From contig OX595985.1 of the NCBI GenBank assembly GCA_951394045.1, positions 2,852,001 to 2,916,000 of the forward strand: a stretch of 64,000 nucleotides of DNA, written 5' to 3'. Numbering within the stretch: position 1 is the stretch's first letter; each line of letters starts with the position of its first letter. The position numbers and the translations under genes were made by a program. The notes under the pieces were generated by a model. It saw only the letters and a list, made by a program, of their open reading frames with translations. It was not told where the DNA came from and did no database searches. Of the stretch, positions 9,490 to 19,566 are shown piece after piece. The DNA comes from Nitzschia sp. DOCU1 (Eukaryota; Bacillariophyta; Bacillariophyceae; Bacillariales; Bacillariaceae).

Positions 9490-10385
9490 ATGCCGAAGCT
9501 TCTCTCTGTGGCATCCATTCTACTAGCGTTGCCAGTTTTGGCAGTCGCATTCGTCACACCGCTGCAGCCCCGAAATGGGATGACCCAGCAGGTTGTTCTG
9601 CCGTCGAGCCATTGGGGTATGGTACCACGTCGGGCGAATTTTATGTTGTTCGCAGTTAATATCATCATCGCAGGGGCCCCTGCCAGCGGAAAGGGCACCC
9701 AATGCGAAGTTATCAAGGAAAAATTTGGCGTGGTTCACTTGTCGACAGGAGATATGCTACGTGCGGCGGTCGCAGCTGGAACTGAGGTTGGAAAGCTAGC
9801 GAAGGACTTTATGGATAGTGGGAAATTGGTTCCCGATGATGTTATCATTGGGGTGGTACGTTGAAAGAAGGCCGTCTGGTTTTATATTATCATCGCTTTT
9901 GAACTGACGTTCCGTGTTGTCTACTGTCGGTTGAATTGATTTTCGCCCAGGTAAAAGATCGTCTGGATGAGTCTGATTGTAAGGAGAACGGGTGGTTGCT
10001 TGATGGGTTCCCGCGGACGCAGGCGCAAGCCAGTGCTTTGTCGGATGCTGGTGTTACTGCAGACTGTTTTCTGTTTTTGGATGTACCGGACGAAGTTCTC
10101 GTGGAGCGAGTTGTTGGACGCCGTACGGATCCCAAAACTGGCAAGATTTACCATTTGAAGTTTTCGCCTCCTGATGATGATGAAATCCGTGGGCGCCTGG
10201 AGCAACGCAGCGACGACACCGAGGAAAAAGTCAAAGTCCGATTGGAACAATTCCATGCAAACGTAGATGCTGTGAAAGACAGCTATACGGAAATTATGGT
10301 TGTTGTGGATGGAAACAGAGCTCCTGATGTTGTATCAAAAGAAATCATTGAAGCCATTGAATCAAAATCTAAGAAAGCTGCCTAG
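9490..10385 (+). CDS. Adenylate kinase, plastid-targeted; one intron
   Basis: Two exons: 9490-9855 and 9951-10385, joined by a 95-base GT-AG intron (gtacgt...cgcccag) that keeps the frame between V-I-I-G-V and V-K-D-R-L; 266 residues. The leader is a signal peptide followed by A-V-A-F-V-T-P, close to the diatom plastid motif, so a chloroplast isozyme is likely. The mature enzyme has the P-loop [10 protein letters not shown], the AMP-binding [19 protein letters not shown], and a long-type LID with [19 protein letters not shown], then the closing Arg-rich block RLEQFHAN. It converts ATP + AMP to 2 ADP and balances stromal adenylates. All catalytic blocks are intact, and length is normal for a long-form kinase plus presequence. 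Confidence 0.93.
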
Positions 10386-11929
10386 TATCGGACAACATGC
10401 AAGTCTATCCTATGGGCCGTGTCCGTGGTGATTAAAAGATTTGCTTTTGTAGCTTGGGAATAATTGCCCCGCTCCTTGTGATAACCGGGTAGCTCGACTA
10501 CCGTAGTGCCCCTCATGGAGGAACAATCAGCGTCTTAGCTGGAATCATAGTGATGCCCCCCCCGCTGAGGCTGGTCGAAAAATCTGGATCGCTGCTCCAG
10601 CAATGAGCTGTTCCTTTGTAGCTTGGGGACGATTGACCCGATTTGCTTTGATGCACCAACCGAGTAGCTCGGATAATGGTATTATTAGTTTTTGCTTCTT
10701 GTAGATAGCTCCTCAATTCGCTCAAATTTGATCCAGGCTTTCAATTCATTCTTGATCAGGGCCTTGATCTCCTTTAAGCCCCCTGGGTAGTCCTCGGCAT
10801 CTTTGCCGTTGATGGTGTGGATTCGATCACCGGCCTGGATTGGAATATTTCGTCACTTGAACAGCCCACCAACTCGTTTCCACTAAATCAATCTTTCTTT
10901 TCTTCCTGCTTGAGATCTGCTTTTCTCACTTCTGCCTGGACGATATCTCCTACGATACAGAACGAAACGGAATCGTAAACAAGTTGTGTCCGTGCATCGG
11001 CGCGGCTGCAAAACGAAAATCCCACATCATTATGGTAGAAACGTACCAACATGGATCTCCACTGTAGCAATCTTGTTGCCAGGAAATGCCTCTTGTGGTA
11101 CAATGTGAGTGCGGCGGCTTTTCTACCTGCCATCGCTCGACATCAGAGCATTTACTGTATCATACGGTTCTGCATGCGGGCGGTGCTTGGTGGCGACGAC
11201 GCGATGAGGCGAGCAAAGGTGCTTCGGAGACGATCCAGCGCTTGTGTGGCGGAGCTTGGATATCGCCGCCGCCGGCCGATGGCGAATCTTTGATTCATTC
11301 GACCACAACCGTTTGGCATTGGATATCGCCAAGGTCGTCAATACTTATGCCTCATCAAATAATATGCTTAGGGCTTATTTTTGAATCAATTTTGAATAGC
11401 TTCAATGCAACTTGAGGTTGTCACTTCGATGTCTGATCTTGACACCGACATCAAAAATATTCTGTACCCATTCATTAGAATAATAAATGTTCGATCTCAG
11501 CTAATTGCCCCGTTGCGATTCTTTGGTCAGAATGACCGATTTTGGGTTCTTTTTCATTCAGTGAAGTGTACCTGGAAATGCCGTTTGTGCCACGAACGGC
11601 AAAATCGATGGATGGCATAGCCCAAAGGGCCGTTCTCATCTCGGCGGGAAACGCGTGCGAGATGATGACGAAGACGCCTTTTTTGTCCTTCCTCTCGCCA
11701 AAGTAAGGAGAGCTCTCTCTCATGGCTCCACCATCACGTTACTCTCTTGTCTCCTCCCTTGTCTTTCTTTTTTTTTTTGCATTATTCGATTAGAGTACTA
11801 CCTTCTACCACCTTCGCATAAACCATCGCATTCCCTGTTTCTGGTTTTATCGACAAGGTTGCGCGTACGGAACAGAGGTGGCCGGATAGTCTACGACTTA
11901 AAGCGAACGATTTCATCATCACCATCATC
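10386..11929. other. Intergenic region with gene remnant
   Basis: 1.5 kb between adenylate kinase and the 1311-residue gene. Apart from a PDZ-like remnant (10685-10852 minus) and an unassigned minus-strand frame at 10888-11133, nothing coherent is visible. TAGCTTGGGAA/GAT-ATTG-CCC-like words recur near 10449 and 10619, suggesting a small imperfect direct repeat. The last ~250 bases are CT-rich with a T-tract near 11770, consistent with a promoter/5' leader. Confidence 0.45.
10685..10852 (-). pseudogene. PDZ-domain-like fragment
   Basis: A 56-codon minus-strand stretch ending in TAA at 10685. The peptide has IPIQAGDRIHTINGKDAED, then GGLKEIKALIKNE and IKFER, matching the order GDxIxxINGxxx ... 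helix ... V/I-x-F-x-R of the C-terminal half of a PDZ domain. An in-frame stop lies directly upstream and no start codon is present, so it is either a decayed copy or the last exon of a gene (an AG precedes the GDR block). No other part of a PDZ protein is visible nearby. Confidence 0.4.
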
Positions 11930-14900
11930 ATGACGCCGGATGCAGGCTCCGTTCCCAAGCAGCAGCCCCCTGAAATTATCATTGAGGATGACAACACCAA
12001 AAATAAGCCGCCTTCTCTTTCAGACATTTTTTTCAATGGCGCAAGGGGTGCCATTGAACTTAGCATGAGTCGGAGCGACCATCATCCTCGAGCGAGCGCT
12101 CGTCGTTCCAGGGCGGCAGCCGGCGTCGACTCGAGTGCCGTAGGAAGATCCGCAGTGCTGCGTGCTGCAACGGGGAGTGGCGGTGTGGCTCGTCGAAACA
12201 CAGAAGGAAGCAATGGCGGGGGCAACGTCGGGCTCATTGGAAGCAGTGAGCACGGGTCAGAAAATCGATACCGGAGACACCGTTCAGCGACAGCCGCATT
12301 ATCATCGTCTTCCACCAAGCCTTTGGATCCACAGAGACGAAAGGCCGCCGGCGACAGCATCCTAGAACCGAGATCTCCTTCTTCCGAAAAGGAGCCGCCG
12401 ACTCCGGAGGCGCCCTCCAAGCCAACCATTATTGGTTCGGCGAGCCGACGTCGGGCGCCAACAACGTCCACTACTAGTCGAAGGGCCCGAAGCAGCCGCA
12501 CATCCGAAGCGGAGCCACGACGTACAAAGTCGTTTGGGGACCGGGGACGTAGCTCCAGGAACAGCAACAATAAGGGGACGACGAACCAGTCCCCCAAGCA
12601 TCATAACCACTCGTCATCACCATCTCACAAGCAGGAGGCCGCTTTGGAACCCCAAGAGCAGCAGCCTCTCCGATGCGAGTCCATCGAACGAAAGGAAAGT
12701 GATACGATCCAACCACAACCAACTTCCTGCGAGAGCCCAAGGTCCCCCACCAAACAACGCCGTTCGGCTGGTTCTTCCACGGAACGTCGTCGGGCCTCTC
12801 GACACGTGTCATCCAGCAGCGATGGACGACTCCGCACATCGTCGACTAGCACTACAAGCACGGGTAGTAGTACTGGGGGGGCGCCTAGTACACCGGATCG
12901 ACGATCGTCGTCGCGATATTCGAGTCGGGAACAGAGTCGACAAAAGCGACACGATGCATCACCGGCAGCTCGACCTCCTAGTCTGCGTCGCATGAGAAAG
13001 GGAACCAAAAAGCCCGAGGAATCACAGGAAGCACCGCTAGAAGGATCACAACTAGTGGATCCAAAAACTGATTCCCCATCACAACAAAAAGCTGATGATA
13101 ATAATGCTCCATCTCAATCGTCGTCGCCTATGACCGAAAGTCCTCGCAAGAGCCCGATGACTTCTGCCGGGAATAAGAGAGTCATTATGGATGATGTTTT
13201 GCCAGCTATTCCACAACTTCGAGATCAACTGGAGGAAATCATGATGGATGGCGATGTTGACGATTTTGAAATGCCCTTGAAAAAGGAAGATTGTGCTGAA
13301 AGTTATCCGGAGGACAACAAGGCGGAGGGGGGCCAGTATTCCTCTATGAATGACGTTCTCCTCGAGAGTCCCAACAAGAAGAATGACCCGGATTTCGAAA
13401 AGACGACCCCGGGGCGTCGGCCTCGTTCCAAGAGTGAGGATGGTGGGACCATGGGGTTTATCGCCGATGCATTGTTCTTTGAATCTCCTTATCTCGAAAA
13501 GAAGAAGAAAACAGAGCCACCCGCTGCGTCCAACACCATTATTACACCGGTACCCAAAATTGGAGAAGACGAAAATGAATTTGATGCTGCCTTTTTCTCT
13601 TCAAGGAAAACGGCAACATTTAGTCCTGTGGACAACGATAAGCCCGAGGCTACAAAAGTGACTCATACTTTTGATGAATCGATTGCCTTTACTTTGAATT
13701 CTCCAATGGGTGTTGGCGGGAAACCATTTCACCCGCCCTTCAATCTAGCTTCCCAACAAACGAAAAATATATTCGATGATTCAATGGCATTCATGTTGAA
13801 TTCACCAGTTGGCGACGACGGCAAGGAAAAGGCTGAGGCTGCAAAAGCGACTCATACTTTTGATGAATCGATTGCCTTTACTTTGAATTCTCCGATGGGT
13901 GGTGGCGGGAAATCATTTCACCCGCCCTTCAATCTAGCTCCCCAACAAACGAAAAGTATATTCGATGATTCAATGGCATTCATGTTGAATTCACCAGTTG
14001 GCGATGACGGCAAGGCTTCGAAATCTCAAAGCACTCCGACATCACCCACTTTTGGAACTAAGAAAGAAAAGGACAGGGAGAATAGTATCATCCACGGGAA
14101 GGAAAATGTGTTTGATCCGCCCTTTGCAACTGACTTACAGGCTAATGGGGCAAGGGATGAGGCGGCACCACCAGTAACCAAGCCAACGGGCGAAGTCGCC
14201 GACGAGAAGATTGATCAAGTTGAAAATGAGTTCGTCGAGTCTGCCATGTTCCCTCTTAATTCACCTATGGCCACAAAGAGTGATCGTCTTTCGGTGTTCG
14301 ACCCGTCAAGCAAACCTATTACCCCAAATCCAGTGCAGTGGGGAGAGCAAGAAACCAAGGCGGAAGATGACCGGCTTTCCAAAACCGCAACGGACTTGAA
14401 CACCACTAGCCACGGAAAGAAGAAGCGTCTCGGAAAGTTGCTGGGCAAGTTCAAGACTTTCAACAAACTCGACGATGCTGGTTCCGTCTTTTCTGTGGAC
14501 GTAAAAGATCCGAAAGAGGAGCCAACAGAGAAAACGAACGAAAAACCGAAACCTGCGCCTGTATCTTTGGCAAAGACATTGGGCTCACGGAAAATCAAAG
14601 CTTTCGACAAGTTCAACGACTCAGGAATGCTTTCCTTCAGCATGGATCTTGCGGTGCCAGATGCCAAGATCGAAGAGATCGAGCCTTCCCCGCCCACAGT
14701 CGCCCGGAGAGGGCTATTCACCAAGGCAGCGTCGAGTCGTAACTTTGGGGCCGCCACAAAGGGCGTGAAGCAGTTTCAATCCTTTGACGACTCTGGAATG
14801 ATTTCATTCTCCTTAGACGCTGCACTCTCACCAACAAAGCAAGAGACAGAAGAAACCGAGGACACACAGGCCTTGTCAACTGAACCGGACGTCAAGAACG

Positions 14901-15865
14901 ATGAGGACCTGTTCGGGCAAAACACTTTCGGCATTCCTTTTGCCACGGAAGCAGTCAGTAGGAATAGTCATACAGATGTACGATTGGAAACTCTTACAGA
15001 AGAAGGCCTGGAGGGCGGCGAAGGAGACCGAGAGCCAGACGTTGAGGAATTAGGTTTCGGTCGCCTGGATGCGCTGCTCAGCCAAAAGACTCACCAGAAA
15101 ATCTCTAGCCTCCCGGACCCCTCCGTGTGTCCTGATGACTTTGGACAGAAGGGGAGTGGACACAAGAAGAGCGAAGAGATATATATGTTTGGAGGATTTG
15201 GCAAATTGGATACATTGTTGAGTCAGACGACGCATAATAAGCCTTCAAGTTTGCCGGATCCATCGGTTTGCCCATCATTTGATGGATTTGAAGGGGATCA
15301 TACTGGCAAATTGGAAGTCCTTCTTGCTCGACCAGGACTTCATGGAGATTCAGACGTTGCGGAACCGTCTGTGTGTGAAGCCGACAGCGGCACTGGGGAC
15401 ACTGTAGGGAAACTGAGTGTTTTATTATCCAATCCCAGCTGTCGAAAGCATACTTCCCTGGCACTTGCTTCGGTCGCAGAGTCTTGGGAGCTGGACGACG
15501 AAAATGAGCAGGGGGCAGCCGAGAGGAATGACGAGTCTTTGAGCTTGTCTGTTGCCAGCCTTCCGGGAGAATCGGAACTGGACTATCAGCCCACGAAGAC
15601 CAGATCAAGATCATACAGCGACGACAACATCGGACTGACATCGATGAGCCGAACTTCTGCGTCAGATGATGACGTATCGTTGTTTGATCATTCAGTCATG
15701 ACGGCACAGGAGGAGCAGCAATTTCTGCAATTGAATCTGCCGGGGATGGATGGATACAAGTCCTCGTCGTCGTTGGCCGTGGTCGAACATACCTTTTCGG
15801 GGTCCAAAGCCAATAATTTGAGAGGGCTCAGTTCCCTCCAATTCGCGGGGGCTTTCGGGAATTAG
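11930..15865 (+). CDS. Large Ser/Arg/Lys-rich low-complexity protein with internal repeats
   Basis: 1311 residues, intron-free, no known catalytic domain. Residues ~40-390 are Ser/Arg/Thr-rich and basic, resembling disordered phosphoprotein tails. Residues ~400-760 are acidic and include a 63-residue unit repeated twice (see 13661-14016) around the motifs F-D-E-S-I-A-F-T-L-N-S-P and F-D-D-S-M-A-F-M-L-N-S-P; related single copies (SAMFPLNSP, DVLLESP, DALFFESP) are scattered on both sides. Three copies of a motif of type F-[DN]-D-[AS]-G-[SM]-x-S-F-S-[ML]-D lie at ~850-975. Four degenerate ~40-residue repeats with G-K-L-[DE]-x-L-L-S and S-S-L-P-D-P-S-V-C lie at ~1042-1180. Repeated Ser-Pro short motifs suggest a phosphorylation-regulated scaffold; this is inference. 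The next gene starts 35 bases after the stop. Confidence 0.75.
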   Translation: MTPDAGSVPKQQPPEIIIEDDNTKNKPPSLSDIFFNGARGAIELSMSRSDHHPRASARRSRAAAGVDSSAVGRSAVLRAATGSGGVARRNTEGSNGGGNVGLIGSSEHGSENRYRRHRSATAALSSSSTKPLDPQRRKAAGDSILEPRSPSSEKEPPTPEAPSKPTIIGSASRRRAPTTSTTSRRARSSRTSEAEPRRTKSFGDRGRSSRNSNNKGTTNQSPKHHNHSSSPSHKQEAALEPQEQQPLRCESIERKESDTIQPQPTSCESPRSPTKQRRSAGSSTERRRASRHVSSSSDGRLRTSSTSTTSTGSSTGGAPSTPDRRSSSRYSSREQSRQKRHDASPAARPPSLRRMRKGTKKPEESQEAPLEGSQLVDPKTDSPSQQKADDNNAPSQSSSPMTESPRKSPMTSAGNKRVIMDDVLPAIPQLRDQLEEIMMDGDVDDFEMPLKKEDCAESYPEDNKAEGGQYSSMNDVLLESPNKKNDPDFEKTTPGRRPRSKSEDGGTMGFIADALFFESPYLEKKKKTEPPAASNTIITPVPKIGEDENEFDAAFFSSRKTATFSPVDNDKPEATKVTHTFDESIAFTLNSPMGVGGKPFHPPFNLASQQTKNIFDDSMAFMLNSPVGDDGKEKAEAAKATHTFDESIAFTLNSPMGGGGKSFHPPFNLAPQQTKSIFDDSMAFMLNSPVGDDGKASKSQSTPTSPTFGTKKEKDRENSIIHGKENVFDPPFATDLQANGARDEAAPPVTKPTGEVADEKIDQVENEFVESAMFPLNSPMATKSDRLSVFDPSSKPITPNPVQWGEQETKAEDDRLSKTATDLNTTSHGKKKRLGKLLGKFKTFNKLDDAGSVFSVDVKDPKEEPTEKTNEKPKPAPVSLAKTLGSRKIKAFDKFNDSGMLSFSMDLAVPDAKIEEIEPSPPTVARRGLFTKAASSRNFGAATKGVKQFQSFDDSGMISFSLDAALSPTKQETEETEDTQALSTEPDVKNDEDLFGQNTFGIPFATEAVSRNSHTDVRLETLTEEGLEGGEGDREPDVEELGFGRLDALLSQKTHQKISSLPDPSVCPDDFGQKGSGHKKSEEIYMFGGFGKLDTLLSQTTHNKPSSLPDPSVCPSFDGFEGDHTGKLEVLLARPGLHGDSDVAEPSVCEADSGTGDTVGKLSVLLSNPSCRKHTSLALASVAESWELDDENEQGAAERNDESLSLSVASLPGESELDYQPTKTRSRSYSDDNIGLTSMSRTSASDDDVSLFDHSVMTAQEEQQFLQLNLPGMDGYKSSSSLAVVEHTFSGSKANNLRGLSSLQFAGAFGN
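13661..14016 (+). repeat. 189-base in-frame tandem duplication
   Basis: ACTCATACTTTTGATGAATC begins at 13661 and again at 13850, and the two units (63 codons each) differ at only a few positions up to GGCGA[CT]GACGGCAAGG. The duplication is recent enough that synonymous sites remain almost identical. Confidence 0.9.
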
Positions 15866-15899
15866 GGGCCGTGCTATTTTAAATCGATAGCTGTACTGA

Positions 15900-17258
15900 A
15901 TGATACTCTGTGGTCATTTTGTCTTATCCACAAGACGCAAACCTCTGCAGCGCAAACATGGTTTCGCGGTGGTGCTTCAACTTTTTCTCACGAGCACCCT
16001 TCACTCCGAAATTGAATGGGAAGACAATGGACCACGTAGGCTAGAGCTTGCGGAGAAGCAGCAAGAAAGAGTTGTAGTTGTCTACACAGGTCCCACAAAT
16101 ATGTTTACGGGTGCCATGTCAAAGGGCTGGCTGTATCTCAGAAACTTTGAATACTTCTTAAACCATGGTATTGATTGCGTCGCACAAGACACGATTCTTG
16201 TTGTAACACATGAAGTAGCGGAGCACTATGCACCAACGATCAGAGATATCCAGGAGAAATGTGATGCTCGTCGACAGGTTCACGGAGGCTCCAATAGCCA
16301 CAATACATCTGTGAATGGAACGGCGCTTCGAGTTCTCGAGCGAGAGAACAGGTGTTATGACATGGAAGGGTTCCGTATTGTTCTTGAGTGCATCGATCTT
16401 TCCGAATATGATTTCTTGGTCTACTTGAATTGTGGAGTTGTTGGACCAAAGTTGCCGGAACCAAAACACCAAGCTTTTGATGTCGAGTATCCCATCCAAC
16501 CAACGTGGACACAGTGTTACACATCTTTGTTGTCCGAAACAACAAAAATGTCAGGCTTGTCCATCAATTGTCAACGACCATTCCCTCATGTTCAGAGTAT
16601 GGTGTTTGCGGTAGACCGAGTCGGGCTCAACATCATTCACCAATCTGGTGCCGTGCATGATTGTGGCGTGCCAAACGAGGAGCTGACCGATGAACAACGA
16701 CTGGAGCTCATTGAAAAATGTGAGGTGGGAATGAGTCGAGCAATTGTTGAAGCAGGCTATAGTATAAGGTCGACTCATGGGATGCTCGGTCCCATAGAAA
16801 TCGGTCCTAACGATATCGGTGGAGATTTAACCTGGTGCCAGAATGACCCTTGGTACCCCAACGTTCTGCCAGTGACAGAGACTACCAAATGGGAAGACTT
16901 CACATTCTTCAAAGCGTCAAGAATGTTCCTACTACCAGGAATGCTGGAAGAGATTGGATACGGGCATCGTAAAAAATTCGAAATAATCGAACTTCCCGGC
17001 TCGGAGAAGAACGATGAGTCGCCTTTGGAACATTTGTGGGAGGGCGGGGCAAGCAAGAGGAGAAGGATGAATCCCGCTTCTATAACCATATCGGTTGTTT
17101 TAAGTCATTGTCATGGAAGCCTTTTTTGGCTCCGAGAATACCTATCAAGCTACGAATACGAGTCCATCACGGTGGTATCGAAATGCGGTGACACGCCTGG
17201 TCCTGAAGACTTACCCGATGGAACTCGGCTGATCACATTACGGAATGTTGGACGTTAG
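15900..17258 (+). CDS. Glycosyltransferase-like/DUF3431 protein, C-terminally truncated
   Basis: 452 residues starting 35 bases after the preceding stop. Residues 10-35 are moderately hydrophobic and may be a signal anchor. Residues ~60-330 look like an unassigned secretory-pathway domain, with VVVVYTGPTNMFTG, a region F-L-V-Y-L-N-C-G-V-V-G-P and conserved Cys; this could be a nucleotide-sugar transferase fold, uncertain. Residues ~395-452 match the beginning of DUF3431: ISVVLSHCHGSLFWLREYL, ITVVSKCG and ITLRNVGR. In that family the N-x-G-R motif is followed by Glu and a H-T-Y-L block, but here a TAG stop follows Arg directly and the next codons read D-H-T before the resemblance is lost. The DUF3431 part is therefore cut short, so the gene may be decaying or its 3' exon may lie elsewhere. 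Confidence 0.6.
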   Translation: MILCGHFVLSTRRKPLQRKHGFAVVLQLFLTSTLHSEIEWEDNGPRRLELAEKQQERVVVVYTGPTNMFTGAMSKGWLYLRNFEYFLNHGIDCVAQDTILVVTHEVAEHYAPTIRDIQEKCDARRQVHGGSNSHNTSVNGTALRVLERENRCYDMEGFRIVLECIDLSEYDFLVYLNCGVVGPKLPEPKHQAFDVEYPIQPTWTQCYTSLLSETTKMSGLSINCQRPFPHVQSMVFAVDRVGLNIIHQSGAVHDCGVPNEELTDEQRLELIEKCEVGMSRAIVEAGYSIRSTHGMLGPIEIGPNDIGGDLTWCQNDPWYPNVLPVTETTKWEDFTFFKASRMFLLPGMLEEIGYGHRKKFEIIELPGSEKNDESPLEHLWEGGASKRRRMNPASITISVVLSHCHGSLFWLREYLSSYEYESITVVSKCGDTPGPEDLPDGTRLITLRNVGR

Positions 17259-17533
17259 GATCATACCATTGCTTTGAGTACTCAACGCCCTGCTCCAATG
17301 CAAATTTTGCGGGAGCCGAAGTTCACCTGGCTGGAGCCAAGATTTGCCACCCATAGGAGCCAGGCGAACTGCCGATGAACGACTAGTCAAAACCAGTGCA
17401 GCTCGGGAGCTTTGACGAAGGCTAAAGTTAGGGGCGAAGCATGGTCTTTTTGAGTTTTCAATGGAAACAACGTAGGTAACATGCTATTAGAGTACTTTAA
17501 AAATAGGAACTACTAGTACTAGTCCTAACTGCC

Positions 17534-18322
17534 TCAAACAGGATAAACCTGGCTGGCATCCACCGTATTTTGCATGCCCTCATTCTCTTTCATCAAAAAA
17601 CAGACCAAGCCCTCAAGCCTCTTGACTCTAGAGGCTAGAGCATTTATGTCTTGTGTGATGATTTGGGATCCCGATTCTGGAATATTCGCCCCATCAACCA
17701 TAATTCCATCAACATGATCTGGACTATCATCTGGTCCATCTTCCCCTGCCTCGACCCTCCTCTTCTTGGGAGGACTCCTCTTGGCTGGCAAGGAGGTTGC
17801 AGTGCTACTCGCACTCTTGAAACTTCCAACACTGCTGCTGGTGGTGGTGTCAGCATCCCTTCCATCATCGTCAGAGGTATCATCTTCTTCTTCCGTGGAC
17901 TCGCCCTTCCTTGGAAGAACACTTCGCTTTCTAGTCGTGTCCCTGAAAGCTTGCATTACTTTGTCCAAGATGGTGGACTCGTCTGCAACTTCCACCCAAG
18001 CCTTCTTGGCATCGTCTTCCTTGAAAAACTTTCCGCCACTTTCATAAATAGTAGCGACAATTTTGTCTCGAGCAAAACTTCGCTTGTCCTTAGGACCAAG
18101 TGTGCCGTACTCTTCATAATGCTTCACAATGAGCTCCCGGTAAAGGGAGTTCCTGCGAAGTAAATTCCCCAAGCCCCCACGTCCAAGGAAAACATTGTTG
18201 TATTCGTCACAGGGAGGTGCCGTTTTGGTGGCGGTCCTGGTGGTCGTCATCATCATCTCCTTCTTACCCATACCCGAGCCTTTTTTGGATCTGTGTTTCT
18301 TGCTCCTGCTAGTAGGTTTCAT
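17534..18322 (-). CDS. DUF6824-domain nuclear protein
   Basis: About 262 residues from the ATG at 18322; the same frame stays open to an ATG at 18559, but the added 79 residues are unremarkable and that upstream ATG lies inside a TGACGTCA palindrome, so the inner start is preferred. After a Lys/Arg/Ser-rich N-terminus (KPTSRSKKHRSKKG) comes a DUF6824 domain at ~40-130: NNVFLGRGGLGNLLRRNSLY, GGKFFKEDDA..AWVEVADE and KVMQAFRDTTRKR. The family is expanded in diatoms, and its N-D-V-x-x-G-R-G-G motif is believed to mark DNA-associated proteins. The rest is acidic/Ser-rich with KRSPPKKRRV as a nuclear localisation signal, and a short C-terminal coiled coil (INALASRVKRLEGLVCFLMK). Probably a transcription regulator; the target is unknown. 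Confidence 0.82.
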   Translation of the reverse strand: MKPTSRSKKHRSKKGSGMGKKEMMMTTTRTATKTAPPCDEYNNVFLGRGGLGNLLRRNSLYRELIVKHYEEYGTLGPKDKRSFARDKIVATIYESGGKFFKEDDAKKAWVEVADESTILDKVMQAFRDTTRKRSVLPRKGESTEEEDDTSDDDGRDADTTTSSSVGSFKSASSTATSLPAKRSPPKKRRVEAGEDGPDDSPDHVDGIMVDGANIPESGSQIITQDINALASRVKRLEGLVCFLMKENEGMQNTVDASQVYPV

Positions 18323-19566
18323 GGTTGGTTGAGTGTGAGAGGGAAATGACCTCTCGTTGAGAAGCTCTCGGTTGAGAAGCTCTGTCGTTTTCACCAGGAT
18401 GCTCTGCCCAGGAAGATGTCCGATCAGTCCGATCATCCCGCCAGCCGGCCCCCTTGTGGGTCTGGGGGCTATGTGGAATGAGTGGGAATTTTGGAGAGGG
18501 CCGGCGTGCATCCCATCGTTGAAAATGTACCAGCTCTGCGTGAAATGAAATGACGTCATAAATTTGTTCTCTGCACGTGCCTGTACGCGCCAGTGGGCTG
18601 AACGGCTAAATGAATTTATTCAGCTGGTCAACCGCCCCCTCATTCCCAGAGCTTAGTTGAGGCGGCGCGATGGTGCGCGTGTGGGGAGGGTACCCACTTA
18701 GCGCTCGAGAGGCCAAATTTGATAGAGAAGATCTTTACGAAGTGAAATGGGCTCAAAAAACAGGGGAAAAAATCCGAAAGAATTACTTAGGCATTACTTA
18801 GGCAAAATAGTAACGATGATAGAATCGATGTTATCTCGATGTAACAAGCTTGTCTGGGGATCAAATTTTCAGGACAATGTAGCTTTTGGAACGATGGTAA
18901 AGTGAATGTGGATGTCTATGTCAGGCATTGAGTATTCACAAGGTAGTAATTATTTGAAGTTTTGGGTGCCGAAAGTACTCTGAAAATTAGTATGCTAATT
19001 GCTTCGAAGGGGTGTTCGGGAGAGATGAAAATTGAAAAACTCAAGAAAAGTTTGAACTCAAATGCTGACACAGACTGTCAAAGATCACGAAAAACGACAA
19101 TGGCAAATCAGAAGAGCTTCGATTGAAGTAAACAATGATGCTGCCACAGCTTTACTTTAAGGTCTGTGGGAGGATTTATTGATGAGCAAAGTTGAGTTCG
19201 AGCCGGCCGGCTTTGGCCACATGAAATTTCGCGCTGGCGAGGTAAAGAGGTGGTGGGGTTGGACTCAATAGATTGACTAAGGATGAATATGTTATATGGT
19301 ATTGTTGCGCTATTACTTTATCGCCGGCAATTATTCCGTTGTAATGAGCATTATATATCCAGTAGGGATGATGTCGTGGTATGTACGACGCCGAAGGAGC
19401 TGTGCAATATGTATTCAGTAACGTATAGGTTGATAACATATAGATCATTAGGGGCTATATACATGATATTCGCAATGCTCTATTTTTGGTGTTGGCGTCT
19501 TTTTCTCGGGTCTGGAGGTGGATCTTTGTTATCATTGATGCTGTCTACGTTGATGTTGTTGTTGTC
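18323..19566. other. Intergenic region, left flank of the AT-rich element
   Basis: 1.2 kb without a supported gene. A perfect TGACGTCA (cAMP-response-element type) lies at about 18550 in the promoter side of the DUF6824 gene. Base composition turns AT-rich from about 18700 onward, which may mark the left edge of the mobile region, but no terminal motif or target duplication could be identified. Confidence 0.4.

Noticed and set aside
10888..11133. Minus-strand frame with a sequence vaguely like a cold-shock domain end (GDIVQAEVRK)
   Set aside because: Only one weak block, no F-F-x-H-F motif; not enough to call a gene.
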